Positions 1 through 7,058 of a stretch of 11,509 bases of DNA are shown piece by piece. How positions within the stretch are numbered: the stretch's first letter is position 1; each line of letters opens with the position of its first letter. This DNA is from Clostridia bacterium (GTDB taxonomy: Bacteria; Bacillota; Clostridia; Christensenellales; DTU072): assembly GCA_028703745.1 (NCBI GenBank), contig JAQVME010000022.1:1-11509 (forward strand). The letters run 5' to 3'. Under the pieces are notes generated by a model. It ran no database searches, was not told the origin of the DNA, and saw nothing but the letters and a program-made list of their open reading frames with translations. A program made the translations under genes and the position numbers.

Positions 1-10
1 GACGCTCTTG

Positions 11-16
11 AAAGGA
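11..16 (+). promoter_or_regulatory. Ribosome binding site that fixes the first gene's start
   Basis: AAAGGA lies 7 nt before ATG 24. A GTG at 18 is in the same frame but only 1 nt from this site, so ATG 24 is the better start. The promoter lies outside the window. Confidence 0.7.
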
Positions 17-23
17 TGTGCAA

Positions 24-839
24 ATGAAGAAATACCTAATAATCATTACGCTTCTCGCAGTGTCGGCTTGTATTTTTTGCCTGCCGACTGTCGGCTATGC
101 TTTCGCAGACGTCGCGGAAGAAACGGGGCTTGAGGTAAGGAGCGGTTATCTTGCAGAAATCACTTACGGCAATTTCAATATGGCAAACGGCAGCATAGTC
201 CGCACCTTCAGCGTTACATTTGACGAACAATTTCTCGACGGCTTCGGCGAAGATGACGCCTTCGGCCGTGAGGAACTCTTGAACTATGTTTCGGGCTATA
301 TTCTCGCTATCGGCTTCACGCCGGAAACAGCTGAAGACAACAGAGTCATTGGTTCAAGAGTATATGACTCGACAACCGATTTGTACCTTGAATATGGCAT
401 TGACGGCTACGAGAGCAATGACAGCGACTATGTGATGGTCAAGAGTTTTTTCTTTACCGACGTGCATATCAACCAAAAAACGATATTTGACGGTATTGAA
501 GACGAAGGCTCGCTGGGCATGCTGCTGGGCATATTATATATGTTTGATCTTGGCAGAGAGGATGTTGCGCTCAGTTATCACTATGGCTCGCCGTACAAAA
601 TCATTACTACGGATGCGGAGAGAAGCTATTTTGACGTCAACAGCGAAATCTACGTACACGAATTCTATATGGATTTGGACAGCTCCGGCAGGGAAATAGA
701 GATAGTTCAACAAATTCCCAACGCCACAAACTGGTATGTGGTTGCCATTGCTGTGACCTTACCCATAATTCTTGCGTCGCTAATAGGTTTAGCAATAGCC
801 AAGCACAAACAAAAGCGGAGGGCAAACTATGCCGGTTAA
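24..839 (+). CDS. Exported membrane-anchored protein of unknown function
   Basis: A 271-residue protein that I do not recognise. It starts MKKYLIII, a basic n-region followed by a hydrophobic core, so it carries a signal peptide. Two processing sites are possible: a signal peptidase I site after the alanine at about residue 28 (YAFA before DVAEE), or a lipobox VSAC with Cys16. The exported part (about 29-236) is acidic and rich in aromatic residues, with no known motif. A second hydrophobic segment at about 237-259 is followed by a basic tail (KHKQKRR), which predicts a C-terminal anchor with the tail in the cytoplasm. The last 11 nt overlap the dnaB start, so the two genes are probably co-transcribed and translationally coupled. 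In many Firmicutes dnaB follows rplI and gdpP; this protein resembles neither. The gene call is firm; the function is unknown. Confidence 0.85.
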   Translation: MKKYLIIITLLAVSACIFCLPTVGYAFADVAEETGLEVRSGYLAEITYGNFNMANGSIVRTFSVTFDEQFLDGFGEDDAFGREELLNYVSGYILAIGFTPETAEDNRVIGSRVYDSTTDLYLEYGIDGYESNDSDYVMVKSFFFTDVHINQKTIFDGIEDEGSLGMLLGILYMFDLGREDVALSYHYGSPYKIITTDAERSYFDVNSEIYVHEFYMDLDSSGREIEIVQQIPNATNWYVVAIAVTLPIILASLIGLAIAKHKQKRRANYAG

Positions 840-2202
840 AACGATAGGAAAGGAACGCGTAAAGATATATCCCAACAACTTTGAGGCGGAGCAATCGATA
901 CTTTGCTGTATTCTTATTGACGGACAGACGGCATCGGAGGTAGTGCCTTTGCTTGCAGAGGTAGATTTTTACAACTCCCGACACAAAAGTATTTTTAACG
1001 CCATGCAGAGATTGCATTCGTTGACAATAGCTATTGACGTTATCACCGTCAACGACAGGCTGGTCAAGGAGAACAGTTCTGAGGCGGATACGCTTACATA
1101 CCTTGCCGAGCTTGCCACGGTACTGCCGTCCTCGGCAAATTTCCGTCAATACCTTCGCATCATAAAGCGCGACACAATACTGCGCAGCCTTATTGACGGT
1201 TGCAACCAAATAATCGAAGAAGCCTACAAGTCCTCAGATGCGTCCGAGGTGGTGAAATTCGCAGAGGCGCTGATATATTCCATAGCAAAGGAGCAGACCA
1301 GAAACGACCTCGAGCATATCAGCGAGCCGGTGACGGCGCTTATGGCGAGAATCGACGCCATGATAAAGGACAAGAACGCGCTGCGCGGGCTTATGACGGG
1401 CTTCCCGATATTCGACCAAAAAACCAACGGCTTGCAGAAAGGGGATTTGATTATTCTCGCCGCCCGTCCGTCAGTAGGAAAAACGTCTTTTGCGCTCAAT
1501 GTTGTGGCAAATATAGCCTCCACAAAGTCCACGCAAAAAAAGACCATTGCAGTATTTTCTCTCGAAATGCCGGCTGTTCAGCTGGCGCAAAGAATACTTT
1601 GCAATCTGTCGGGAGTATCCATGACAGACGTCAGCAAGGGCGAATTGAAGAATGACGCCGACAAAAAAATCTGGAAAATAACCCAAACGCTGGGCGAATC
1701 TTCCGTATACATAGACGACAGCTCAATGCTTACGCCCTATGATATTTTGGGCAAGGCAAGACGGCTGTCCTCGAGAGCCAAAGGGCTTGACCTCATAGTC
1801 GTCGACTATCTTCAACTTATGAGCGGCAAGGGCGGCAAGGACGTCTCCCGTCAAGAGACCATAAGCGAAATCAGCAGAATGCTAAAAATCGTTGCAAAAG
1901 AGCTGCATTGTCCGGTTATGGTGCTTTCTCAGATGTCGAGAGGCATTGAATCGCGAACCGACAAGGCGCCGAGACTTTCCGACCTTCGTGAATCGGGAGC
2001 TATCGAGCAGGACGCCGATATAGTAATGTTCCTAAGCAGGGAGGATGAAAGCGTCAAGAACGCCGCCGAATTCCCCATACTATTAGAAATTGCCAAACAC
2101 AGAAACGGCGAGCTTGCCAAGATACGCTACGACTGGGAGGGTCCGTATATACGGTTCACCGAAAGCAAAAACCAGGATATGAAGTCGGGTAGCGAGGAAT
2201 AA
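829..2202 (+). CDS. dnaB: Replicative DNA helicase DnaB
   Basis: 457 residues, a normal length for this hexameric helicase, which unwinds DNA at the replication fork and recruits primase (it is called dnaC in Bacillus subtilis). The N-terminal domain, about residues 14-115, begins with the typical NNFEAEQSILCCIL. A linker of about 115-180 leads to the RecA-like motor. Visible motor motifs are Walker A ARPSVGKTS (212-220), FSLEM with the conserved glutamate (243-247), Walker B DLIVVDYLQLM (321-331), the H3 segment around LSQMSRGIESR (366-376), LSDLRESGAIEQDAD (383-397) and KHRNG (423-427), which holds the arginine-finger region. There is no intein. The start ATG 829 lies 7 nt after GGAGG (817-821) and inside the end of the preceding gene, so translation is probably coupled. 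No other replication gene is visible. Confidence 0.98.
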   Translation: MPVKTIGKERVKIYPNNFEAEQSILCCILIDGQTASEVVPLLAEVDFYNSRHKSIFNAMQRLHSLTIAIDVITVNDRLVKENSSEADTLTYLAELATVLPSSANFRQYLRIIKRDTILRSLIDGCNQIIEEAYKSSDASEVVKFAEALIYSIAKEQTRNDLEHISEPVTALMARIDAMIKDKNALRGLMTGFPIFDQKTNGLQKGDLIILAARPSVGKTSFALNVVANIASTKSTQKKTIAVFSLEMPAVQLAQRILCNLSGVSMTDVSKGELKNDADKKIWKITQTLGESSVYIDDSSMLTPYDILGKARRLSSRAKGLDLIVVDYLQLMSGKGGKDVSRQETISEISRMLKIVAKELHCPVMVLSQMSRGIESRTDKAPRLSDLRESGAIEQDADIVMFLSREDESVKNAAEFPILLEIAKHRNGELAKIRYDWEGPYIRFTESKNQDMKSGSEE

Positions 2203-2226
2203 AAGCGGTTGTAAAAGACTGCTGCC

Positions 2227-2260
2227 TGTGCGTATTTTACGACACGAAAGGACTTTTTTT
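2227..2260 (+). terminator. Possible weak terminator after dnaB
   Basis: A hairpin pairs GTGCGTA (2228-2234) with TACG-A-CAC (2238-2245, one bulged A) around a TTT loop. A run of seven T follows at 2254-2260, but 8 nt separate stem and run, which is more than in a classic intrinsic terminator. A longer pairing of CTGCTGC (2219-2225) with GCGGCAG (2261-2267) is also possible, with one G-U pair. Its position between dnaB and the tig promoter suits a terminator. Confidence 0.35.
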
Positions 2261-2294
2261 GCGGCAGAATTTTGCTAATAACTGTTTATAACGT

Positions 2295-2323
2295 TTGCAG
2301 TAAAATACTTTTTATGTTATTAT
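2295..2323 (+). promoter_or_regulatory. Predicted extended -10 promoter for tig-clpP-clpX
   Basis: TTGCAG (2295-2300) and TATTAT (2318-2323) are separated by exactly 17 nt, and a TGT extended -10 element (2315-2317) precedes the hexamer. Transcription would start near 2330, giving a leader of about 33 nt before tig. I see no CtsR heptad repeat or CIRCE hairpin nearby, so heat-shock control by those regulators is not indicated. Confidence 0.65.
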
Positions 2324-2362
2324 CAGTAAGTTAATTAATTATAATAATACAATGGAGGTTTT

Positions 2363-3619
2363 ATGGAATACTCAATACAGCATCTGAGCAAGACAAAAAT
2401 TGAGATTGCTTTTGATGTGCCGAAGGATGAATGGACGAACGATATTAAAGAGGCTTATGGTAAGAACAAGCATAAGTACGCAATAAAAGGCTTCAGAAAG
2501 GGCAAGGTACCTTTCCATATCGCAATGGATAGCTTCAGATACGAGCTTTTGTACGACGCGCTGAACGCCGCCGTACCCAAATACTTTAACCAAATACTTA
2601 AAGACGAAAAGGACAACTTTGAGGCAGTCGGCGATCCCGATTTCGACGACAAAGAAGTCAGCGAGGACGGACTGAAGATGGTTATTACCACGGCGATAAG
2701 ACCGGAATTCCAGCTGGGCACGTACAAAGGACTTGACATTGAGAAGTTTGACGCCGCCGTAAGCGACGCCGAGGTTGAGGAGGAAATGAACAAAATCCTC
2801 GCTTCCAGAGCCAGACTCAAGGAAGTAGAAAGACCCGTAAAGGACGGCGACAACGTGCTTATTGATTTCAGCGGCAGCGTTGACGGCGAGAAGTTCGAGG
2901 GCGGCACCGCCGAAAAGCAGAACCTTGTTATCGGCAGCGGACAGTTTATCCCAGGCTTTGAAGAGCAGCTGATAGGCTTGTCAAAGGGTGACGAAAAGGA
3001 CATCAAGGTTACGTTCCCCGAGGATTATACAGCGCCTCTTGCCGGCAAGGAAGCGGTTTTTGCCATAAAAATACACGAAATAAAAGAAAAAGAAATGCCC
3101 GCATTGGACGACGATTTTGTAAAGGATATCAGCGAGGAACTCAACAATGTTGAGGAGTGGAAAGCTTCCATAAAAAAACAGCTTGAAGATAAGAAAGCCG
3201 AGCAGGAAGAAAACGACTTTGCCAACAAGGTAATGAACAAAATCCTTGAGAATACGGCAATCGAGTTGCCCGAATGTATGGTGGAAGATGCCGTAGACTA
3301 CAAGATTCAGCAGCTGGAAAAAAATCTTTCGTCCTATTATGGCATTAAGCTTGAGGACTATATGAAATATACCGGCAAGAGCGTTGAGGATTTCCGCAAA
3401 GAAAAGAGAGACGAGGCTATCCGTGACGTAAATTACGAGTTGATTATTACAGAAATAATTAAGCAAGAGAAGATAGAATTCAGTGAAGAGGAATTTAACG
3501 CCGAGCTTGACAAGATACCCGAGGAGCAAAGGACGCAGGAGAGCTTCAATTATACTATCAACAATTTGCTTACGCAAAAGCTGTTTAAGTTCCTGAAACA
3601 GAACAACAACTTAATATAA
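2363..3619 (+). CDS. tig: Trigger factor, ribosome-bound chaperone
   Basis: 418 residues, slightly under the usual 430 or so. Trigger factor docks at the ribosome exit tunnel, shields nascent chains and has prolyl isomerase activity. The N-terminal domain carries the ribosome-docking signature GFRKGKVP at 43-50. The FKBP-like isomerase domain runs from about 160 to 245 (DGDNVLIDFSG, then IPGFEEQLIGLSKGD, and KEAVFAIKIHEI near its end). The rest is the helical, charged C-terminal chaperone domain. It starts at ATG 2363 after GGAGG (2354-2358). It is the first gene of an operon with clpP only 18 nt downstream, a common arrangement that joins folding and proteolysis. Confidence 0.97.
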   Translation: MEYSIQHLSKTKIEIAFDVPKDEWTNDIKEAYGKNKHKYAIKGFRKGKVPFHIAMDSFRYELLYDALNAAVPKYFNQILKDEKDNFEAVGDPDFDDKEVSEDGLKMVITTAIRPEFQLGTYKGLDIEKFDAAVSDAEVEEEMNKILASRARLKEVERPVKDGDNVLIDFSGSVDGEKFEGGTAEKQNLVIGSGQFIPGFEEQLIGLSKGDEKDIKVTFPEDYTAPLAGKEAVFAIKIHEIKEKEMPALDDDFVKDISEELNNVEEWKASIKKQLEDKKAEQEENDFANKVMNKILENTAIELPECMVEDAVDYKIQQLEKNLSSYYGIKLEDYMKYTGKSVEDFRKEKRDEAIRDVNYELIITEIIKQEKIEFSEEEFNAELDKIPEEQRTQESFNYTINNLLTQKLFKFLKQNNNLI

Positions 3620-3637
3620 CCCATTGGAGGTAAAAAG

Positions 3638-4237
3638 GTGTCAATACCCTATGTAATCGAAAAGGATGCCAGAAGTGAAAGGACCTATGATTTGTATTCG
3701 AGAATGCTTGAGGACAGAATTATTTTTCTGTCGGGCGAAATAGATTTTCATGTTGCCAACAGCATTGTCGCACAGCTTCTGTATTTGGAAACAAAGGACC
3801 CGACAAAGGATATATTCTTTTATATAAACAGCCCGGGCGGCTCCGTAAGCGACGGAATGGCAATATATGACACAATGAATTATGTCCAATGCGACATAAA
3901 TACCATTTGCATAGGTATGGCTGCCTCCATGGCGGCGGTACTTTTGACCGCAGGCGCCAAGGGCAAGCGTTTTGCGCTGCCGAACAGCGAAGTCATGATT
4001 CATCAGCCTTTGGGCGGAGTATCCGGTCAGGCTACTGACGTTGCAATTGTTGCCGAGCATATCCTAAAAATAAAAAAGAAGCTCAACAAAATACTTGCAG
4101 AGCAGTCCGGACAGACGGTGGAGAAGATTACGGCGGACGCAGACAGAGACTATTATATGAGCGCCGACGAAGCCGTAAAATACGGGCTTATCGACGAGGT
4201 TTATACCACCAGAAAAATAAAAAAGCAGGAGGAATAG
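3638..4237 (+). CDS. clpP: ATP-dependent Clp protease, proteolytic subunit ClpP
   Basis: 199 residues, close to family length. ClpP forms a barrel of two seven-membered rings and degrades proteins fed by ClpX or ClpC. The serine-protease triad is complete: Ser97 in GMAASMA, His122 in MIHQP and Asp171 in DRDYYM. The N-terminal block has the usual YDLYSRMLEDRIIFLSGEI. FYINSPGGSV (61-70) is the conserved strand and glycine-rich segment. The start is GTG 3638, 7 nt after GGAGG (3626-3630); no better ATG exists near the conserved N-terminus. It sits between tig and clpX with gaps of 18 and 3 nt, so it is made from the same transcript as its unfoldase partner. Confidence 0.98.
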   Translation: MSIPYVIEKDARSERTYDLYSRMLEDRIIFLSGEIDFHVANSIVAQLLYLETKDPTKDIFFYINSPGGSVSDGMAIYDTMNYVQCDINTICIGMAASMAAVLLTAGAKGKRFALPNSEVMIHQPLGGVSGQATDVAIVAEHILKIKKKLNKILAEQSGQTVEKITADADRDYYMSADEAVKYGLIDEVYTTRKIKKQEE

Positions 4238-4240
4238 AAA

Positions 4241-5509
4241 TTGAAATTTGATATTGACGATACTACCTGTTTCTTTTGCGGCAGGTCGATAGACGAAGAC
4301 TCCATAAGCTTTGTGGCAGGGGCAAAGGGCGCTTTGCTATGCAATATCTGCATAGAAAGGGCTTATGCCATGTTGAACAGCATAGAGAAAGAAACGGACA
4401 CGGTCGAGGAGCTGCACGACATTCCCACCCCCATGGAAATCAAATCCAAGCTTGACGTTCATATCGTCGGACAAGACTCCGCAAAGAAGATACTTTCCGT
4501 GGCAGTATATAACCATTACAAAAGAATAAACAGCCTGAAATCCAAGGACATAGTCCTTGACAAGAGCAACGTGCTGCTGCTGGGTCCTACCGGCTCGGGC
4601 AAAACGCTGCTGGCAAAAACTCTGGCAGATATAATAAAGGTGCCCTTCGCAGTAGCCGACGCAACGGCTCTTACTGAGGCTGGCTATGTGGGCGAGGATG
4701 TCGAAAACATCTTGCTAAAGCTCATTCAAGCGGCGAACGGCAACGTAAAGAAAGCCGAACGCGGCATAATCTATATCGACGAAATCGACAAAATTTGCAG
4801 AAAAACCGAAAACGTTTCAATAACGAGAGACGTTTCAGGCGAGGGCGTTCAACAGGCGCTACTGAAGATACTCGAATCGACTGTGGCAAACGTTCCCCCG
4901 AGAGGCGGACGCAAGCATCCTCAGGAGGAGTTCATACCTATAGACACCACCAACATATTGTTTATATGCGGCGGCGCGTTCGTAGGTCTAGAAAAAGTCG
5001 TCGACAAGAGAAAGGATACCTCGGGTATAGGCTTTGGCTCTACGCTGAAGAAGAGAGACGGAGTATATAGCGAGAACATACACGACTTGCAACCCGACGA
5101 TTTGATAAAATACGGTCTTATCCCCGAATTCGTCGGCAGACTGCCCATAGTCGCCGCGCTTGACCCGTTGACAGAGGACGATCTCGTAAAGATACTCGAC
5201 GCCCCGAAGAATTCCGTAGTCAAACAATACAAAAAGCTGTTCAGCATGAACAACGTCATGCTCGAATTCACGGACGACGCGCTTCGCGCTATAGCGCACA
5301 GAGCCATGCAACTTAAGACGGGGGCCAGAGGTCTGCGTACTATAGTAGAGGAGTCTATGCTCGACATTATGTATGAGATTCCCAGCGATGAAACAATTAC
5401 AAAGGTGGTTCTTGACAAAGACTTCATTAATAAGAACGCGCCCGCAAGAATACTGCGCCGCAAGCCCAAGAAAGTTACGGAGGACGAATCCAAGGACTCC
5501 GCAGGCTGA
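4241..5509 (+). CDS. clpX: ClpX, AAA+ unfoldase of the ClpXP protease
   Basis: 422 residues, full length. ClpX recognises substrates, unfolds them with ATP and passes them to ClpP. The N-terminal zinc-binding domain has Cys10, Cys13, Cys34 and Cys37. The AAA+ module shows Walker A GPTGSGKT (115-122), pore loop GYVG (148-151), Walker B IIYIDEID (176-183), the RKH loop (224-226), the ClpP-docking IGF loop (263-265), the arginine finger in EFVGR (R300) and sensor 2 GARGLR (361-366). Docking loop and partner gene are both intact, so a working ClpXP is expected. The start is TTG 4241, 8 nt after AGGAGG (4227-4232). That ribosome site lies in the last codons of clpP, so coupling is likely. Confidence 0.98.
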   Translation: MKFDIDDTTCFFCGRSIDEDSISFVAGAKGALLCNICIERAYAMLNSIEKETDTVEELHDIPTPMEIKSKLDVHIVGQDSAKKILSVAVYNHYKRINSLKSKDIVLDKSNVLLLGPTGSGKTLLAKTLADIIKVPFAVADATALTEAGYVGEDVENILLKLIQAANGNVKKAERGIIYIDEIDKICRKTENVSITRDVSGEGVQQALLKILESTVANVPPRGGRKHPQEEFIPIDTTNILFICGGAFVGLEKVVDKRKDTSGIGFGSTLKKRDGVYSENIHDLQPDDLIKYGLIPEFVGRLPIVAALDPLTEDDLVKILDAPKNSVVKQYKKLFSMNNVMLEFTDDALRAIAHRAMQLKTGARGLRTIVEESMLDIMYEIPSDETITKVVLDKDFINKNAPARILRRKPKKVTEDESKDSAG

Positions 5510-5562
5510 TAGTATGCGCTATAGGACAATTTGCATGGCAATAAATGCCCAAAAAACTCACA

Positions 5563-5600
5563 AAAAGCGCTGCCGTATTTATTTTTATGACGGCGCTTTT
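5563..5600 (+). terminator. Terminator-like hairpin between clpX and engB
   Basis: AAAAGC (5563-5568) pairs with GCTTTT (5595-5600), and GCCGT (5572-5576) pairs with ACGGC (5590-5594). A GCT bulge lies on the 5' side, and the loop is 13 nt. The T-tract is short (TTTT-A-TTT), so termination may be partial. The hairpin ends only 15 nt before the engB start codon, and I see no clear promoter between clpX and engB. EngB may therefore rely on read-through. Confidence 0.6.
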
Positions 5601-5615
5601 ATTTAGGAAGAAAAG

Positions 5616-6203
5616 ATGATAATAAAAAATGCTGAATTTATTATATCGGCAGCCGAGCTGTCGCAAATACCTCCCGATAGAAAGGAAATAGCCGTCGCGG
5701 GTAAGTCCAACGTCGGCAAGTCCTCATTCATAAACTTTCTTTGCGGCAAAAAGCTGGCAAAGACCTCAAAAGATCCGGGCAGAACCAGACTGCTGAACTA
5801 TTTTGACATAAACGGCGGAGAATTTACGCTGGTAGACCTTCCGGGTTATGGTTACGCCAAGGTTGCGCAAAGCGAAAAAAGTAAATGGGCGGCTTTGCTC
5901 GAAAAGTATTTTGCCACACCGTGCGCGCACAAAAGACACGTGCTTTTGCTGCTCGACATTCGTCACGATCCTACGAAAGAGGATTTGATGATGCTTGAAT
6001 ATATGTATTATTTCAAGCTGCCTTTTACGGTCATAGCCACAAAAGCAGACAAGCTCAGCCGCGCGGCGCGCGCTCGCAGAAGGGGTGAGCTTGCCGCTTC
6101 GTTAAAAATCGGCATAGACAACATCATTCTAGTATCGTCTTCGGAAGCCATGGGCAAGGAGCAGGTGCTAGAAAGGCTGGAGCATATTCTCAGTTTGCAA
6201 TAA
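5616..6203 (+). CDS. engB: EngB/YsxC (YihA), ribosome-biogenesis GTPase
   Basis: 195 residues, the usual size of this essential small GTPase, which acts late in 50S subunit assembly. All GTP-binding motifs are visible: G1 GKSNVGKS (29-36), the G2 threonine in PGRTR (T57), G3 DLPGYGYA (74-81), G4 TKAD (142-145) and a G5 SSS (174-176). The family-typical signature spanning KTSKDPGRT and LLNYF is present at 49-63. It starts at ATG 5616 with AGGAAG (5605-5610) 5 nt upstream. In B. subtilis the order is tig-clpX-lonB-lonA-ysxC; here clpP has joined the block and no lon gene is present between clpX and engB. Confidence 0.97.
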   Translation: MIIKNAEFIISAAELSQIPPDRKEIAVAGKSNVGKSSFINFLCGKKLAKTSKDPGRTRLLNYFDINGGEFTLVDLPGYGYAKVAQSEKSKWAALLEKYFATPCAHKRHVLLLLDIRHDPTKEDLMMLEYMYYFKLPFTVIATKADKLSRAARARRRGELAASLKIGIDNIILVSSSEAMGKEQVLERLEHILSLQ

Positions 6204-6217
6204 ATATCTTTACAATT

Positions 6218-6245
6218 TTCACAGTTATTTTTTTTTTGTCATAAT
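6218..6245 (+). promoter_or_regulatory. Promoter of the cysteine-rich protein gene, sigma-A or sigma-K type
   Basis: Read as a sigma-A promoter: TTCACA (6218-6223), 16 nt, CATAAT (6240-6245), with a TGT extended -10 (6237-6239). Read as a sporulation sigma-K promoter: CACA (6220-6223), 16 nt, then CATA (6240-6243). The downstream TA of the sigma-K -10 is TG here, which is one mismatch. A run of ten T lies in the spacer. The start would be near 6252, leaving a leader of about 29 nt. Confidence 0.5.
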
Positions 6246-6280
6246 ATGTATCAAAACCAATATTTTAGGGAGATTATATT

Positions 6281-6904
6281 ATGTCAAATTGCAGAAATAC
6301 TCCCGCACTCTCCAATTCATCTGCTAAATGTGAAAAGGTATGCGTAGAGGTCAGAAGAATTTTTGACGCCTGCATACAGAGAAAGAGTGTAGAAAACGCC
6401 CGCCTTACAGTTAGCTTCCCAAGAGTAAACGATGCTATCGCCGATCCCGTGGAAAGCGTAACCAACAGCGGACCCTGCGTTATCTCAAATCTTACGATAA
6501 CGCCCGTACCCGGAAGCTTGTGCTCGAGGGTCAGATACACTTTGACCATTCCCATTTCGGTAGTTAAGGAAGACTGCGGCAACAACGTAGTAACAGGAAC
6601 TACATCCTTCACCTTACAGCAGGATTTACTGCTGAAAATCCCTGCCTCGTCGGTACTTGTGCCGGTAGAAATTCAGGCAGTGTGCAATGTCACCGGGCTT
6701 AACGGAGTCTTGAGTGACTCGGTACTTACTTGTACGTTATGCATCACCATTATTACAAAGGTCTATGCGGACGTCATTATCAGCATACCTACTTACGGAT
6801 ATCCTTGTATCCCGCCTTGTCAGGAGTTTGAAGAGGATATATGTGAGGAAGTATTCAACAGACCGATTTTTCCCACTACCGGCATCCCGTTAGGCGCAAA
6901 TTAG
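6281..6904 (+). CDS. Cysteine-rich, probably all-beta protein of unknown function
   Basis: 207 residues with 13 cysteines (4, 17, 21, 31, 66, 81, 99, 135, 151, 154, 176, 180, 188). It has no signal peptide and no membrane segment. The N-terminal part has a KVCVEVRRIFDAC stretch (19-31). The middle consists of alternating hydrophobic residues, as in beta strands, with CxxC at 151-154 (CTLC). The C-terminus has IPTYGYPCIPPCQEF (169-183), then EEDIC, and ends with a proline- and glycine-rich tail. It looks like a folded structural protein, possibly metal-binding or disulfide cross-linked. I recognise no named family. The start ATG 6281 follows AGGGAG (6267-6272) by 8 nt. The gene has its own promoter and a strong terminator, so it is monocistronic. 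A spore-coat role is only an inference from composition and the promoter. Confidence 0.85.
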   Translation: MSNCRNTPALSNSSAKCEKVCVEVRRIFDACIQRKSVENARLTVSFPRVNDAIADPVESVTNSGPCVISNLTITPVPGSLCSRVRYTLTIPISVVKEDCGNNVVTGTTSFTLQQDLLLKIPASSVLVPVEIQAVCNVTGLNGVLSDSVLTCTLCITIITKVYADVIISIPTYGYPCIPPCQEFEEDICEEVFNRPIFPTTGIPLGAN

Positions 6905-6936
6905 CCGATAAAACCCCAATAATAAAAAGGCAGAGC

Positions 6937-6968
6937 GTAGCCGCCGAGAACATCGGCGGTTACTTTTT
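6937..6968 (+). terminator. Strong intrinsic terminator
   Basis: An 11-bp stem pairs 6937-6947 (GTAGCCGCCGA) with 6953-6963 (TCGGCGGTTAC). It contains one G-U pair, has a 5-nt GAACA loop and is followed directly by TTTTT at 6964-6968. It ends the cysteine-rich protein transcript and separates it from the phosphoesterase gene. Confidence 0.92.
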
Positions 6969-7022
6969 GCTTATGATTATTTTAATAGGCAATAGTAGTC
7001 GCGGCAACAGATGCCTAAGCCC

Positions 7023-7051
7023 TTGTTATTTTTTACCTTCTATGGTAATAT
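7023..7051 (+). promoter_or_regulatory. Promoter giving an apparently leaderless phosphoesterase mRNA
   Basis: TTGTTA (7023-7028), 17 nt, TAATAT (7046-7051), with a TGG extended -10 (7043-7045). The predicted transcription start, 6-8 nt after the -10 hexamer, falls at 7057-7059. That is on or 2 nt before ATG 7059, which has no Shine-Dalgarno sequence. Confidence 0.6.
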
Positions 7052-7058
7052 AACAAAT

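Noticed and set aside
637..1209. Long antisense reading frame over dnaB
   Set aside because: It lies opposite a clear dnaB frame, lacks recognisable domains and has low-complexity shadow composition.
1423..2120. Intein within dnaB, a common insertion site
   Set aside because: The motor motifs follow each other at normal spacing and the protein has normal length.
2203..2362. CtsR or CIRCE heat-shock operator before the tig-clp operon
   Set aside because: I found no GGTCAAA heptad pair and no CIRCE-type inverted repeat; only a promoter and a weak hairpin are visible.
2455..3577. Two long antisense reading frames over tig (2455-3006 and 2981-3577)
   Set aside because: Both are serine- or phenylalanine/leucine-rich shadows of the charged trigger factor sequence, with no family motif.
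4795..5070. Out-of-frame + strand reading frame inside clpX
   Set aside because: Arginine-rich frame-shifted product without a ribosome site; clpX is intact through the region.
4921..5541. 206-codon antisense reading frame over clpX
   Set aside because: The sense strand encodes fully conserved ClpX motifs in this stretch; the antisense product is a serine-rich shadow.
7011..7058. Upstream ATG 7011 as the phosphoesterase start
   Set aside because: It lies before the predicted promoter, has no ribosome site, and adds 16 residues not expected before MRIFAISDLHLS.
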